The notes under the pieces: model-generated
The model's database searches: none
Told to the model about the DNA's origin: nothing
Seen by the model: the letters and a program-made list of their open reading frames with translations, nothing else
In this document: one piece after another, positions 1-6,110 of the stretch
How positions within the stretch are numbered: the stretch's first letter is position 1
Layout: each line of letters starts with the position of its first letter
NCBI GenBank assembly: GCA_029565415.1
Contig: JAKQOH010000146.1
Location: 1-8,621 of the forward strand
Reading direction: 5' to 3'
Length of the DNA: 8,621 bases
Origin: Candidatus Rifleibacteriota bacterium
Lineage (GTDB): Bacteria; Riflebacteria; Ozemobacteria; Ozemobacterales; Ozemobacteraceae
Position numbers and translations under genes: made by a program

Positions 1-570
1 AAGGGAACGTTTTCGGTGACGCCGCTCTGGAGAACCGTCGTTTCCGAGCTTTTCCAAATGGCCCGCCGTCACGCCCCCACCCTGGAAGAAGTCATAGTCG
101 CCTTCGCCGGCGAAAATGACACCAAAAGCTATAGAATAGCGAGCGTTTCCAGTCGCCAGTATTCCGACTCGGATCTCTTCTGGCCGGTGAACGGGGATAT
201 CTCGTCCGGCTTCGGCATGCGCAGACACCCGATCACCCGTCGTTCCTCCTTCCATACCGGCATCGACATCCGCTCGAAGAACGGCACGCCCATTATCTGT
301 CCGATCGACGGGATCGTCGTTTCGGCCCGCCGCGCAGGTGCCATGGGCCGGGAAGTCCGTATCCAGAGCGACAATATGACGCTCGTGTTCGGCCACCTCT
401 CGGCATACCGGTGCACGGTCGGCCAGCGGATCCGCGCGGGACAGCTTCTCGGTCTGGTCGGCAGTTCCGGTCGCACGACGGGGCCGCACCTGCATTTTGC
501 CCTCAAGAACAGCGGCCGCTGGGTCAACCCGCTGCCGTATCTGACGGCGCGACGCCTTGCCAGCCGTTGA
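1..570 (+). CDS. M23 family (LytM-type) metallo-endopeptidase, 5' end outside the window
   Basis: The reading frame is open from base 1, so this is probably the C-terminal 189 residues of a longer exported murein endopeptidase that cuts peptide cross-links in the cell wall. The M23 domain covers about residues 56-182. Visible zinc and catalytic residues are H85 and D89 (in FHTGID), H132 (in GHLS) and H163/H165 (in GPHLHF), a complete set, so it should be active rather than a degenerate LytM activator. Residues 1-55 match nothing I recognise; a worn LysM-like domain is possible. A GTG at 16 preceded by AAGGGA could act as a start, but the product would lack a signal peptide, so I prefer a truncated gene. 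The next gene starts 25 bp downstream (or overlaps if its TTG is used), suggesting one operon. Family assignment is secure; the exact physiological role is inferred. Confidence 0.88.
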   Translation, partial: KGTFSVTPLWRTVVSELFQMARRHAPTLEEVIVAFAGENDTKSYRIASVSSRQYSDSDLFWPVNGDISSGFGMRRHPITRRSSFHTGIDIRSKNGTPIICPIDGIVVSARRAGAMGREVRIQSDNMTLVFGHLSAYRCTVGQRIRAGQLLGLVGSSGRTTGPHLHFALKNSGRWVNPLPYLTARRLASR

Positions 571-595
571 GAAGACTGGTTCGGGGCGAATCGGC

Positions 596-1747
596 ATGAT
601 CGGCTCTCGAACGGATCCGTCTGAACTGCGCCATCCGCGCGCCGCCGGCCCGCTTCCTGTCTCGTGCGGGTCGGGCACGAAAAGCCTCGCGTTTCTGTTC
701 CTCTTTTTTGCCGCGTGTTGCAGCGCCGGTGCCGCCGGACCGGTTCACCCCACCGACCCACGCGGGATCCACGATGCGCCGGAGGTTTCCGAAAACGCCC
801 TCGCGGCGTATGAGGAAGGGTATCGCCAGTATCGCGCCGGGCGCTTCGACGACGCGATGCACAGTTTCCAGGAGGCTCTCAAGCGTGAGCCGAACCTCAT
901 GAAGGCCCATTACTGGCTCGGCAAGCTGTACCGGGAAATGGGCAGGCTGCGCGAGGCCGACTTTCACTGGGAAGAAGTGCTGAGACTTCAGAAGCTCGTC
1001 CGCGAGCGGCGCGAGGCGCTGAGCGTCCAGACGAACGAGTATCCGGCGCTCAGTCAGCTGAAACAGACCCGCAGGCGCCAGGAAGAAGCCGAAGAGGCAT
1101 TCCAGGAAGGAAAGCACCTCCTCAAGGAAGGCCACTGGGAAGGCGCGGTCGCCTGCATCAAGAAGGCGGTCGGACTGTATCCGGCACATATCGATTATCA
1201 GAAACTCCTCGCACGTCTCCTGTGGGACCGCAACGACCGCCAGGGCAGTGCGAAAGCCTACGTCGAGATGCTAGATCTGCATCGGGACGTCGACCGTGAC
1301 CTCATCGACGAAGCGACCGATCGGCTCGTGAAGGCAGGATGGCACAAGGAGGCCGCCCGCCTCCTGCGCGAAGCCACACGAAGGCTCGCCGGCGATGTCG
1401 TGCTCCAGCAACGCCTTTCCTCCATCGAGGACCGCGGCGATGCGAAGCCGGTCTCGTCCGGCTCCGTCATCGACCGGTCGCGCGGGCTGGTGATTCTCGA
1501 TATCGGACTTGAGTCCGGCCTGACACTTGCCGATGAGTATACATTGAAGCTGCATTCGTTCCGGCCCGGCGAGTCGATTCTCGACCCGAAAACCGGCCGG
1601 GTCATCGGTCGGCACCCCGACACGGTGACGGCGGATCTGCTGGTGACCAAGGTGTTCGCACGGTCGTGCTGGGCACTGATCCGCCAGGACCACGGAAGCG
1701 GCGTGAAAGCGGGTGATTTGATTGAAGTCCAAAGCGGCGAGCGGTGA
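596..1747 (+). CDS. Exported TPR-repeat protein with FlgT-like C-terminal domain
   Basis: No named gene is recognised. From ATG 596 the product is 383 residues: a long N-terminal stretch, a hydrophobic export segment (about residues 30-40, SLAFLFLFFAA) followed by C41-C42, then tetratricopeptide repeats at about 69-136 and 166-280, and a C-terminal beta-rich domain at about 288-381. TPRs are protein-binding scaffolds. The C-terminal part (VILDIGLESGLTLADEYT, ILDPKTGRVIG, GVKAGDLIEV) resembles the FlgT C-terminal/SH3-like fold found in envelope proteins; that is inference from pattern only. The FAACC stretch might be a poor lipobox, so the protein could be periplasmic or lipid-anchored. An in-frame TTG at 557 would add 13 residues and overlap the M23 gene by 14 bp; neither start has a good Shine-Dalgarno. 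The 3' end overlaps smpB by 26 bp. In this operon it may scaffold cell-wall enzymes. Confidence 0.72.
   Translation: MIGSRTDPSELRHPRAAGPLPVSCGSGTKSLAFLFLFFAACCSAGAAGPVHPTDPRGIHDAPEVSENALAAYEEGYRQYRAGRFDDAMHSFQEALKREPNLMKAHYWLGKLYREMGRLREADFHWEEVLRLQKLVRERREALSVQTNEYPALSQLKQTRRRQEEAEEAFQEGKHLLKEGHWEGAVACIKKAVGLYPAHIDYQKLLARLLWDRNDRQGSAKAYVEMLDLHRDVDRDLIDEATDRLVKAGWHKEAARLLREATRRLAGDVVLQQRLSSIEDRGDAKPVSSGSVIDRSRGLVILDIGLESGLTLADEYTLKLHSFRPGESILDPKTGRVIGRHPDTVTADLLVTKVFARSCWALIRQDHGSGVKAGDLIEVQSGER
1712..1717 (+). promoter_or_regulatory. Shine-Dalgarno for smpB, inside the TPR gene
   Basis: GGTGAT matches the 3' half of the AAGGAGGTGAT consensus and lies 4 nt before the TTG at 1722. It is the main reason for accepting the non-ATG start of smpB. 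Confidence 0.55.
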
Positions 1748-2201
1748 CGGCACAAAGCTCATAGCGGCAAACAAGCACGCGTTCCACGAGTATTTCATTC
1801 TCGACAAGCTTGAAGTGGGGATCTCCCTCGTCGGCTCGGAGCTCCGCCCGTGCCGGGAAGGTCGGGTCAACCTCAAGGACGGATATGCCGAGGCCGAGAA
1901 CGGCCAGTTGTGGCTGAACGAGGTCCACATCGGCTCGAACCCCTTCTCGAACAGACTCGATCATGCCCCATTGCGACGCAGGCGGCTCCTGGCACACAAG
2001 CGCGAGATTCTGAAGCTTCAGCAGAAGCTGAAGGTCACCGGACACACCCTCATTCCGCTCCGGATGTATTTCAAGAGCGGCAAAGTCAAGGTCGAGCTGG
2101 GCCTGGCCAAAGGCAAAGCCCAGTATGACAAGCGGGAAACGATCGCGAAAAAGGATCTCAAGCGCGAGCTCGACCGCGAGATGAGCGAGAGAAGGCGATG
2201 A
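1722..2201 (+). CDS. smpB: SsrA-binding protein SmpB (trans-translation)
   Basis: SmpB binds tmRNA (SsrA) and carries it to stalled ribosomes, where the nascent chain is tagged for degradation and the ribosome released. The 159-residue length fits the family (about 150-160). Family blocks are clear: HAFHEYFILDKLEVGISLVG, then GSELRPCREGRVNLKDGY (family form GTEVKSLR), DHAPLRRRRLLAHKREI, a TLIPLRMYFKSGKVK block and the hallmark LGLAKGKAQYDKRE, followed by a basic C-terminal tail that would enter the decoding channel. The start is TTG at 1722, supported by GGTGAT just upstream; no ATG lies before the conserved core. The gene overlaps the TPR gene by 26 bp and the amidase gene by ATGA, so translation is probably coupled. 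The ssrA gene itself is not in this window. Confidence 0.96.
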   Translation: MKSKAASGDGTKLIAANKHAFHEYFILDKLEVGISLVGSELRPCREGRVNLKDGYAEAENGQLWLNEVHIGSNPFSNRLDHAPLRRRRLLAHKREILKLQQKLKVTGHTLIPLRMYFKSGKVKVELGLAKGKAQYDKRETIAKKDLKRELDREMSERRR

Positions 2202-3991
2202 TGTCGAACCGTTTCCGGCGCTCCTGGCGCCATACTCTTGCCGCCGGTGCGGCGGTCGTCCTGTTCATGGCCGGGCCCTCGTTCGCCCAGGAAAGCGAGC
2301 GCTCGAAGGGCTATATCAACGCCCGCGAGTTCGCCGAATCGCAGGGAATCGCGTATCAGTGGTTTCCCATGCAGAAAACCCTCGTATTGACACGGGGTGG
2401 CCGGACGATGCGCCTGACGGTGGGCAGAACAGATGCGCTGGTCAACGAACAGCCATTCGTCCTTCCCTCGCCGCCGATCCTGGAGAACGGCCAGGTGATA
2501 GTTCCCGCGCGATCGATCATCAATGCGTTCGCTTCCCAGCAGGTGTCTCAGAAACCTCTCTTGTCGAAACCACCGCAGGTGAAGATCGAAAGCCCCGAGG
2601 AAACGACGGAAGAGGAGTCGGACGAACTCGGCCCGGACACCCCCGCCGACGAAGAGTCAGAAAGCCAGACCACGCCCGTCCAGCAACCGGCGCCACAGCA
2701 GCCCCCAGCCCCGAAACCCCCGGCCATCCTGGTGCCCGAGCCGGGAGAGGAACCAACCGTCGAGGAGGAGAAAGTATCCACTCTCGTCACGGTCCGCCAC
2801 TCGGTTCGTGAAGATCAAACCCGCGTCGTGCTCGAGTTCGACGGCCCGATGAGCTATACGAGCGAGAATCTGGGAAAAGGCAAGCTCAAGCTCCGCATCA
2901 ACGGCTGCAAGAACATCATTCCCACGAAACGTTCGAATCCAGCAGGCCGCGATCTGAAAAGCGTCACCTTCCACGCCGGCCCCGACCGGAAAGGCCTTGT
3001 CGTGAATTTCGACGCCGTTTCCGGGGAAGTCCCTCCTCTCATCGAAACGGTTGCCAATCCGTACCGGATCGTGCTGTCCTTCAAGGCGCCTCCTGAGGTC
3101 CTGGCCTCCGCAACCCAGAAACTTGCAGCGGCAAGCGCCACGGCAGAGGTGAAATCGAAACCAGCGTCGGAACCGGCTGCCATTTCGGCGTCCGCATCCG
3201 GACAGATAGCGGCGGCTCCGGCGAAACCCCAGGAACCCGCCAAAGCCGAACAACCCGGGACGCCGGAACCAGCTCAGGCAGAGCCTCCTGCCCGCGAACC
3301 GGCGAAGAACCTCAAGTTCGATGTTCCCCTCGAGACGCTGACCCGAACGGTGTTCACCGGGAGAGCGATCGTCATCGATCCGGGCCACGGCGGCTCGGAC
3401 CCGGGGGTCACGGCGAACGGGCTCTCCCCGGAGAAAGAGATCACCCTTTCCATCGCGGCGAAGCTCAGGCAGACGCTTCGCCAGATGGGCTTCAACGCGT
3501 ATATCCTGCGCTCACAGGATACGACGATGTCGCCTGCCGACAGGCTTGCCGCGGCAAACAAGGCAGGTGGCGACCTGGTCGTTTCCATCCATGTCGGTGG
3601 CTCCTCGGATGAATCGATCGAGGGAACAGCCTGTTTCAGCTACGACAGCGGCGGCATCACATTCGAAGGGGAGTCCGGTGGAAGAATTTCTCCCCATAAT
3701 GTCTACGGTGACTGGTCGAAGGCGACGCGATTCGATCTTGCGCGTTTCCTGTCGGGAAAAATACGCGACCGGCTCGTTCAGCATCTCTCGGCGCGTGATC
3801 GGGGCGTCAGGCCCCTCCCCCTCCTCCCTCTCAGGTTCATGGTTTACCCCGCCGTCCTGGTGGAGGTGGGAATGCTCTCGAATCCGACAGAGGGACCGAA
3901 GCTCAGCACCACCGCCTATCAGGAAGCCGCAGCTCGTTCCATCGCAAATGGAATCGTCGATTTTTTCAACAGCATCAAGCTGAATCCGTAA
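2198..3991 (+). CDS. N-acetylmuramoyl-L-alanine amidase (Amidase_3) with copper-amine-oxidase-like and AMIN domains
   Basis: This is a periplasmic zinc amidase that cleaves the bond between N-acetylmuramic acid and L-alanine, typically during cell separation. Order of parts in 597 residues: signal peptide 1-30 (PSFA/QE); copper amine oxidase N-terminal-like domain about 37-112 (KGYINAREFAES ... GQVIVPARSI); acidic Pro/Glu linker about 123-191; AMIN domain about 193-296 (TRVVLEFDGPMSY ... NPYRIVLSF), which in AmiC-type enzymes targets septal peptidoglycan; Ala/Pro/Lys linker about 297-374; catalytic Amidase_3 domain about 388-595. Visible zinc ligands are H397 (DPGHGG), E412 (SPEKEI) and H465 (SIH), with catalytic E556 (LVEVGMLSN). 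All key residues are present, though SIHVGG replaces the commoner SIHAN. The start overlaps the smpB stop as ATGA; a second ATG at 2201 is better spaced from AAGG at 2192-2195. Confidence 0.93.
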   Translation: MMSNRFRRSWRHTLAAGAAVVLFMAGPSFAQESERSKGYINAREFAESQGIAYQWFPMQKTLVLTRGGRTMRLTVGRTDALVNEQPFVLPSPPILENGQVIVPARSIINAFASQQVSQKPLLSKPPQVKIESPEETTEEESDELGPDTPADEESESQTTPVQQPAPQQPPAPKPPAILVPEPGEEPTVEEEKVSTLVTVRHSVREDQTRVVLEFDGPMSYTSENLGKGKLKLRINGCKNIIPTKRSNPAGRDLKSVTFHAGPDRKGLVVNFDAVSGEVPPLIETVANPYRIVLSFKAPPEVLASATQKLAAASATAEVKSKPASEPAAISASASGQIAAAPAKPQEPAKAEQPGTPEPAQAEPPAREPAKNLKFDVPLETLTRTVFTGRAIVIDPGHGGSDPGVTANGLSPEKEITLSIAAKLRQTLRQMGFNAYILRSQDTTMSPADRLAAANKAGGDLVVSIHVGGSSDESIEGTACFSYDSGGITFEGESGGRISPHNVYGDWSKATRFDLARFLSGKIRDRLVQHLSARDRGVRPLPLLPLRFMVYPAVLVEVGMLSNPTEGPKLSTTAYQEAAARSIANGIVDFFNSIKLNP

Positions 3992-3993
3992 GC

Positions 3994-3998
3994 GGAGG
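3994..3998 (+). promoter_or_regulatory. Shine-Dalgarno for the GerMN gene
   Basis: A perfect GGAGG lies 6 nt before ATG 4005, in the 13-bp gap after the amidase stop. It is the clearest ribosome binding site in the first operon and fixes the GerMN start. Confidence 0.7.
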
Positions 3999-4004
3999 CC
4001 GTAA

Positions 4005-4667
4005 ATGCAGCCAGTCATCAAAAAGCGTCAGCGGCATCAGCCGGAGAATTTTCTCTTCATTCTGATGGGTTTGATTCTCATGGGGCTTCTGATCTCAGGG
4101 TATTTCCTGTTTGTCGACAAAGTTCTCCCCAGCCTGACCGGAACCTCCGGGAGTTCAGACTCCTCTCAAACGGCCTCCAGGTCAGGTTCGGATGGCTCTT
4201 CAGCGGGAAGTTCCGAAACGATCATCCCCGAAGGGGAAGGAATGGCCGTGACGCTGTATTTCGGGGCACGCGGCGGAGAGCACCTCGTCAGAGAAGTTCG
4301 GAGAATTCCCGAGCAGAAGATGCTCCTGAGCCAAGCCACGGAACTGGTCAAAGAACTCATCAAGGGCCCGTTTTCTCAGGGCTCGCGTGCGTTGATTCCC
4401 GGGGGCACCCAGCTTCGCTCGCTCTTCTACAGCCAGGGCACCTTTTACGTCGATTTTTCAAAGGAATTCGCTGACATACATCCCGGTGGTGCAATAGAAG
4501 AGACATTGTCGCTGTACTCCGTCGTCAACACCCTCACGGAGCTCGATCGGAAAGCGCGGGTCAGATTCCTCATCAACGGTCTGGAACAGGAAACGCTGAA
4601 AGGCCATGCAGGCCTGAAGAACGCGTTTTCGAGATACGAGCAGCTTCTGCTCTCTCCCGGAACATGA
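4005..4667 (+). CDS. Membrane-anchored GerMN-domain protein
   Basis: The 220-residue product has a basic N-terminus (KKRQRH), one membrane segment at about 16-37, a Ser/Gly-rich linker at about 44-72 and a single GerMN domain at about 77-212. Domain signatures are MAVTLYFGARGG, a long helix ending in ELIKGP, the TQLRSLFYSQGTFYVDFSKEF strand pair and the Glu-Glu-Thr-Leu-Ser-Leu-Tyr-Ser-Val-Val-Asn-Thr-Leu helix. GerMN domains are known from GerM of spore formers but also occur in non-sporulating lineages; their exact biochemistry is unclear. Position directly after an AMIN amidase, with a 13-bp gap, matches a recurring amidase-GerMN pairing and suggests a role in regulating or localising the amidase at the inner membrane face of the periplasm. 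Nothing in the window suggests sporulation. It is the last gene of the operon. Confidence 0.9.
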   Translation: MQPVIKKRQRHQPENFLFILMGLILMGLLISGYFLFVDKVLPSLTGTSGSSDSSQTASRSGSDGSSAGSSETIIPEGEGMAVTLYFGARGGEHLVREVRRIPEQKMLLSQATELVKELIKGPFSQGSRALIPGGTQLRSLFYSQGTFYVDFSKEFADIHPGGAIEETLSLYSVVNTLTELDRKARVRFLINGLEQETLKGHAGLKNAFSRYEQLLLSPGT

Positions 4668-4679
4668 GCCCCGACCATC

Positions 4680-4710
4680 AAAAAGCCCCGGCTTCGAAAA
4701 AAGCCGGGGC
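4680..4710 (-). terminator. Intrinsic terminator of the pilin-like gene
   Basis: A perfect 10-bp stem (GCCCCGGCTT at 4685-4694 with AAGCCGGGGC at 4701-4710) encloses the 6-nt loop CGAAAA. Read on the minus strand the hairpin is followed by five T residues (complement of AAAAA at 4680-4684), the classic intrinsic terminator form. It lies 24 bp past the pilin stop. On the plus strand no T-run follows, so it would stop transcription from the GerMN operon only weakly, although the hairpin sits just after that operon and could still protect its 3' end. Confidence 0.88.
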
Positions 4711-4733
4711 CATGTCGAGCGGCAGCAGCGGAA

Positions 4734-5078
4734 TCACCCACCGTAGGTGGAACTCGCGCATTTGTGATACGGCCAGCACTGAACTTTCTTTTCATCTCCC
4801 GTTCCGGGGACCCATTGATATTGTCCACCTTGAGGGCAGGCAGGGAGGGACTGTCCAACGAGAAGGGGCTTCAGGTCATTGATGGTGCCAGGGTATTCCC
4901 CGCGTTCGGTGTTGTACAACTCGGTCATGCGGGAGAGGAGGGATGAGTTTTCCCAGCATTTGTTCTGCCGGGCCCTCTCGCGAACTCTATTGAAGTGAGG
5001 GAGAGCCATGGCCGCCAGAACACCGATGATCGCGATGACAATCATAAGCTCGATGAGCGTGAAGCCTTTTCTTTTCAT
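4734..5078 (-). CDS. Type IV pilin / type II secretion pseudopilin-like protein
   Basis: The 114-residue protein begins with a class III prepilin signal: short basic leader MKRKG, cleavage before F6, Glu at position 5 of the mature form (E10), then a hydrophobic helix at about 11-27. Prepilin peptidase would cut after G5 and methylate F6. The C-terminal part is small, with DLKPLL, a CPQGGQYQW loop and four cysteines (C41, C81, C101, C107) that could form disulfides. Size fits small GspG-like pseudopilins or minor pilins. It has a Shine-Dalgarno (AGGAG, 5088-5092), its own promoter and its own terminator, so it is a single-gene unit. No pilus motor, secretin or peptidase gene is nearby, so whether it serves pili, secretion or another filament cannot be told. 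Confidence 0.92.
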   Translation of the reverse strand: MKRKGFTLIELMIVIAIIGVLAAMALPHFNRVRERARQNKCWENSSLLSRMTELYNTERGEYPGTINDLKPLLVGQSLPACPQGGQYQWVPGTGDEKKVQCWPYHKCASSTYGG

Positions 5079-5087
5079 AGATATTTT

Positions 5088-5092
5088 CTCCT
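5088..5092 (-). promoter_or_regulatory. Shine-Dalgarno for the pilin-like gene
   Basis: Minus strand AGGAG lies 9 nt before the ATG at 5078-5076, supporting that start together with the prepilin leader immediately after it. Confidence 0.6.
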
Positions 5093-5098
5093 AACCCA

Positions 5099-5126
5099 AG
5101 TATACTTCTTCCAGAGAGATTTGCAA
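5099..5126 (-). promoter_or_regulatory. Predicted sigma70-type promoter for the pilin-like gene
   Basis: Read on the minus strand: -35 TTGCAA (plus 5121-5126, 4 of 6 consensus), a 16-bp spacer, and -10 TATACT (plus 5099-5104, 5 of 6 consensus). Transcription would start only a few bases upstream of the Shine-Dalgarno, giving a very short leader. The -10 sits in a perfect 10-bp palindrome (AAGTATACTT, 5098-5107), which might also be a regulator site. Confidence 0.5.
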
Positions 5127-5150
5127 GAAAACAATCACCGGGGAGCTTTG

Positions 5151-5179
5151 TTGCAAATGGCCCAGAGGATACATATAAT
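5151..5179 (+). promoter_or_regulatory. Predicted sigma70-type promoter overlapping the NHL gene start
   Basis: -35 TTGCAA (5151-5156), a 17-bp spacer and a perfect -10 TATAAT (5174-5179). The -10 overlaps the ATG at 5178, so transcription would begin near 5186 and the message would start at about the next in-frame ATG (5187), which would be a leaderless mRNA. It runs opposite to the pilin promoter. The match may be fortuitous, because a Shine-Dalgarno serving ATG 5178 is also present and would need a promoter further upstream. Confidence 0.42.
5164..5169 (+). promoter_or_regulatory. Shine-Dalgarno for the NHL lipoprotein gene
   Basis: AGAGGA lies 8 nt before ATG 5178. It supports that start over the upstream in-frame ATG at 4995, which would place the lipoprotein signal about 70 residues into the protein. 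Confidence 0.5.
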
Positions 5180-6089
5180 GAAATTCATGAACCGGCTGAC
5201 TCCGCTCGTGGTATCACTTCTCGCACTGGGTTTGATGACTGGCTGCGTCCCCGACAAGTATGGTTTCTCAGAGGAATTCGGGAAACCCGGCTCAGGGAGA
5301 GGAGAATACCTCAGCCCAACCGACATGGATCTCACCCCTGACGGCGATCTGGTGATTTCCGATTCCGGGAACAACAGAATCCAGGTCGTATCTCCGAAGA
5401 ACGGTGCCTATAAACTGGCGTTCGGTGAGTATGGCACGAGCGGGTACAAAATGTCCGGCACCGCCGGCTGCGGTGTGAATCCCCTGACCGGCGAGGTCTG
5501 GGTATGCGACATGAGAGGGAACAAGCTGGTGAAGTTTTCGAAAACAGGCGCCCCTCTCCTCAAGGTCGATAAAAAGATGAAGTTGCCAATCGACGTTGCC
5601 GTCGACGGGCAGGGGAATATTTACGTCCTGATGTCGAAACAGGCAGATATCGTCAAGTTTGACGGATTCGGAAGCCACATCGGGAATATCGGGGGCACAG
5701 GCAAGACGGCTCTCGTGTTTCCCACATCCATCACTGCCAGAGAAGACGCATTGTATGTGACCGATTACGGCGGCAAGCGTATCCTCAAAATGAGTTTCAC
5801 TGGAGAACTCATCAAGGAATACACGAAGAAGGGCGAGTATGAAGAGCTGAAGGGACCTTCCAACATCTTCATCGACTCTCGGGGCAATCTTCTCGTTCTC
5901 GATATGGGTGAGGTTCCGATCGCCATTCTTGCTCCCGACGGACAGCTTCTGTCGAAGATCGGAGAGTTCGGCAACGAGAAAGGGCAGTTTTTGTATCCCC
6001 GCGGAATCGTCTCCACATCGAATGGTGAGATTCTTGTGCTCGACAACAGCCGCAACTGCATTCTGACATTTAAAAATGCAGCCAAATAA
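5178..6089 (+). CDS. NHL-repeat beta-propeller lipoprotein
   Basis: From ATG 5178 the product is 303 residues. Residues 1-22 are a lipoprotein signal with a lipobox (LMTGC), so C23 would be lipidated and the protein anchored in the envelope. The rest is a chain of about six NHL repeats of roughly 40 residues each, with the pattern P-x-x-(hydrophobic)-x-x-x-x-x-G-x-(hydrophobic)-x-V-x-D-x-x-x-N-x-(I/L); examples are LSPTDMDLTPDGDLVISDSG, MKLPIDVAVDGQGNIYVL and LYPRGIVSTSNGEILVLD. The N-terminal YGFSEEFG probably closes the propeller with the last blade. NHL propellers usually bind proteins or other ligands; a few are enzymes, but no catalytic motif is visible. It heads the group with mltG 21 bp downstream. 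An in-frame ATG at 5187 would also give a good signal peptide. Specific function unknown. Confidence 0.9.
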   Translation: MKFMNRLTPLVVSLLALGLMTGCVPDKYGFSEEFGKPGSGRGEYLSPTDMDLTPDGDLVISDSGNNRIQVVSPKNGAYKLAFGEYGTSGYKMSGTAGCGVNPLTGEVWVCDMRGNKLVKFSKTGAPLLKVDKKMKLPIDVAVDGQGNIYVLMSKQADIVKFDGFGSHIGNIGGTGKTALVFPTSITAREDALYVTDYGGKRILKMSFTGELIKEYTKKGEYEELKGPSNIFIDSRGNLLVLDMGEVPIAILAPDGQLLSKIGEFGNEKGQFLYPRGIVSTSNGEILVLDNSRNCILTFKNAAK

Positions 6090-6110
6090 CGAAACCGTCC
6101 GGCAGAGTAT

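Noticed and set aside
524..1189. A 221-codon minus-strand frame across the M23/TPR junction
   Set aside because: No domain or signal is visible and it opposes two well-supported plus-strand genes.
2657..3388. A 243-codon minus-strand frame inside the amidase
   Set aside because: It is opposite the amidase linkers and AMIN domain, Arg/Gly-rich, with no family pattern.
4680..4710. The hairpin as terminator of the GerMN operon
   Set aside because: The T-run exists only on the minus strand. On the plus strand the stem is followed by CATGTCGAGC, so termination there would be inefficient.
4995..5177. N-terminal extension of the NHL protein from ATG 4995
   Set aside because: It runs antisense through the pilin start and both promoters and would bury the lipoprotein signal. 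ATG 5178 has a ribosome site and an immediate signal peptide.
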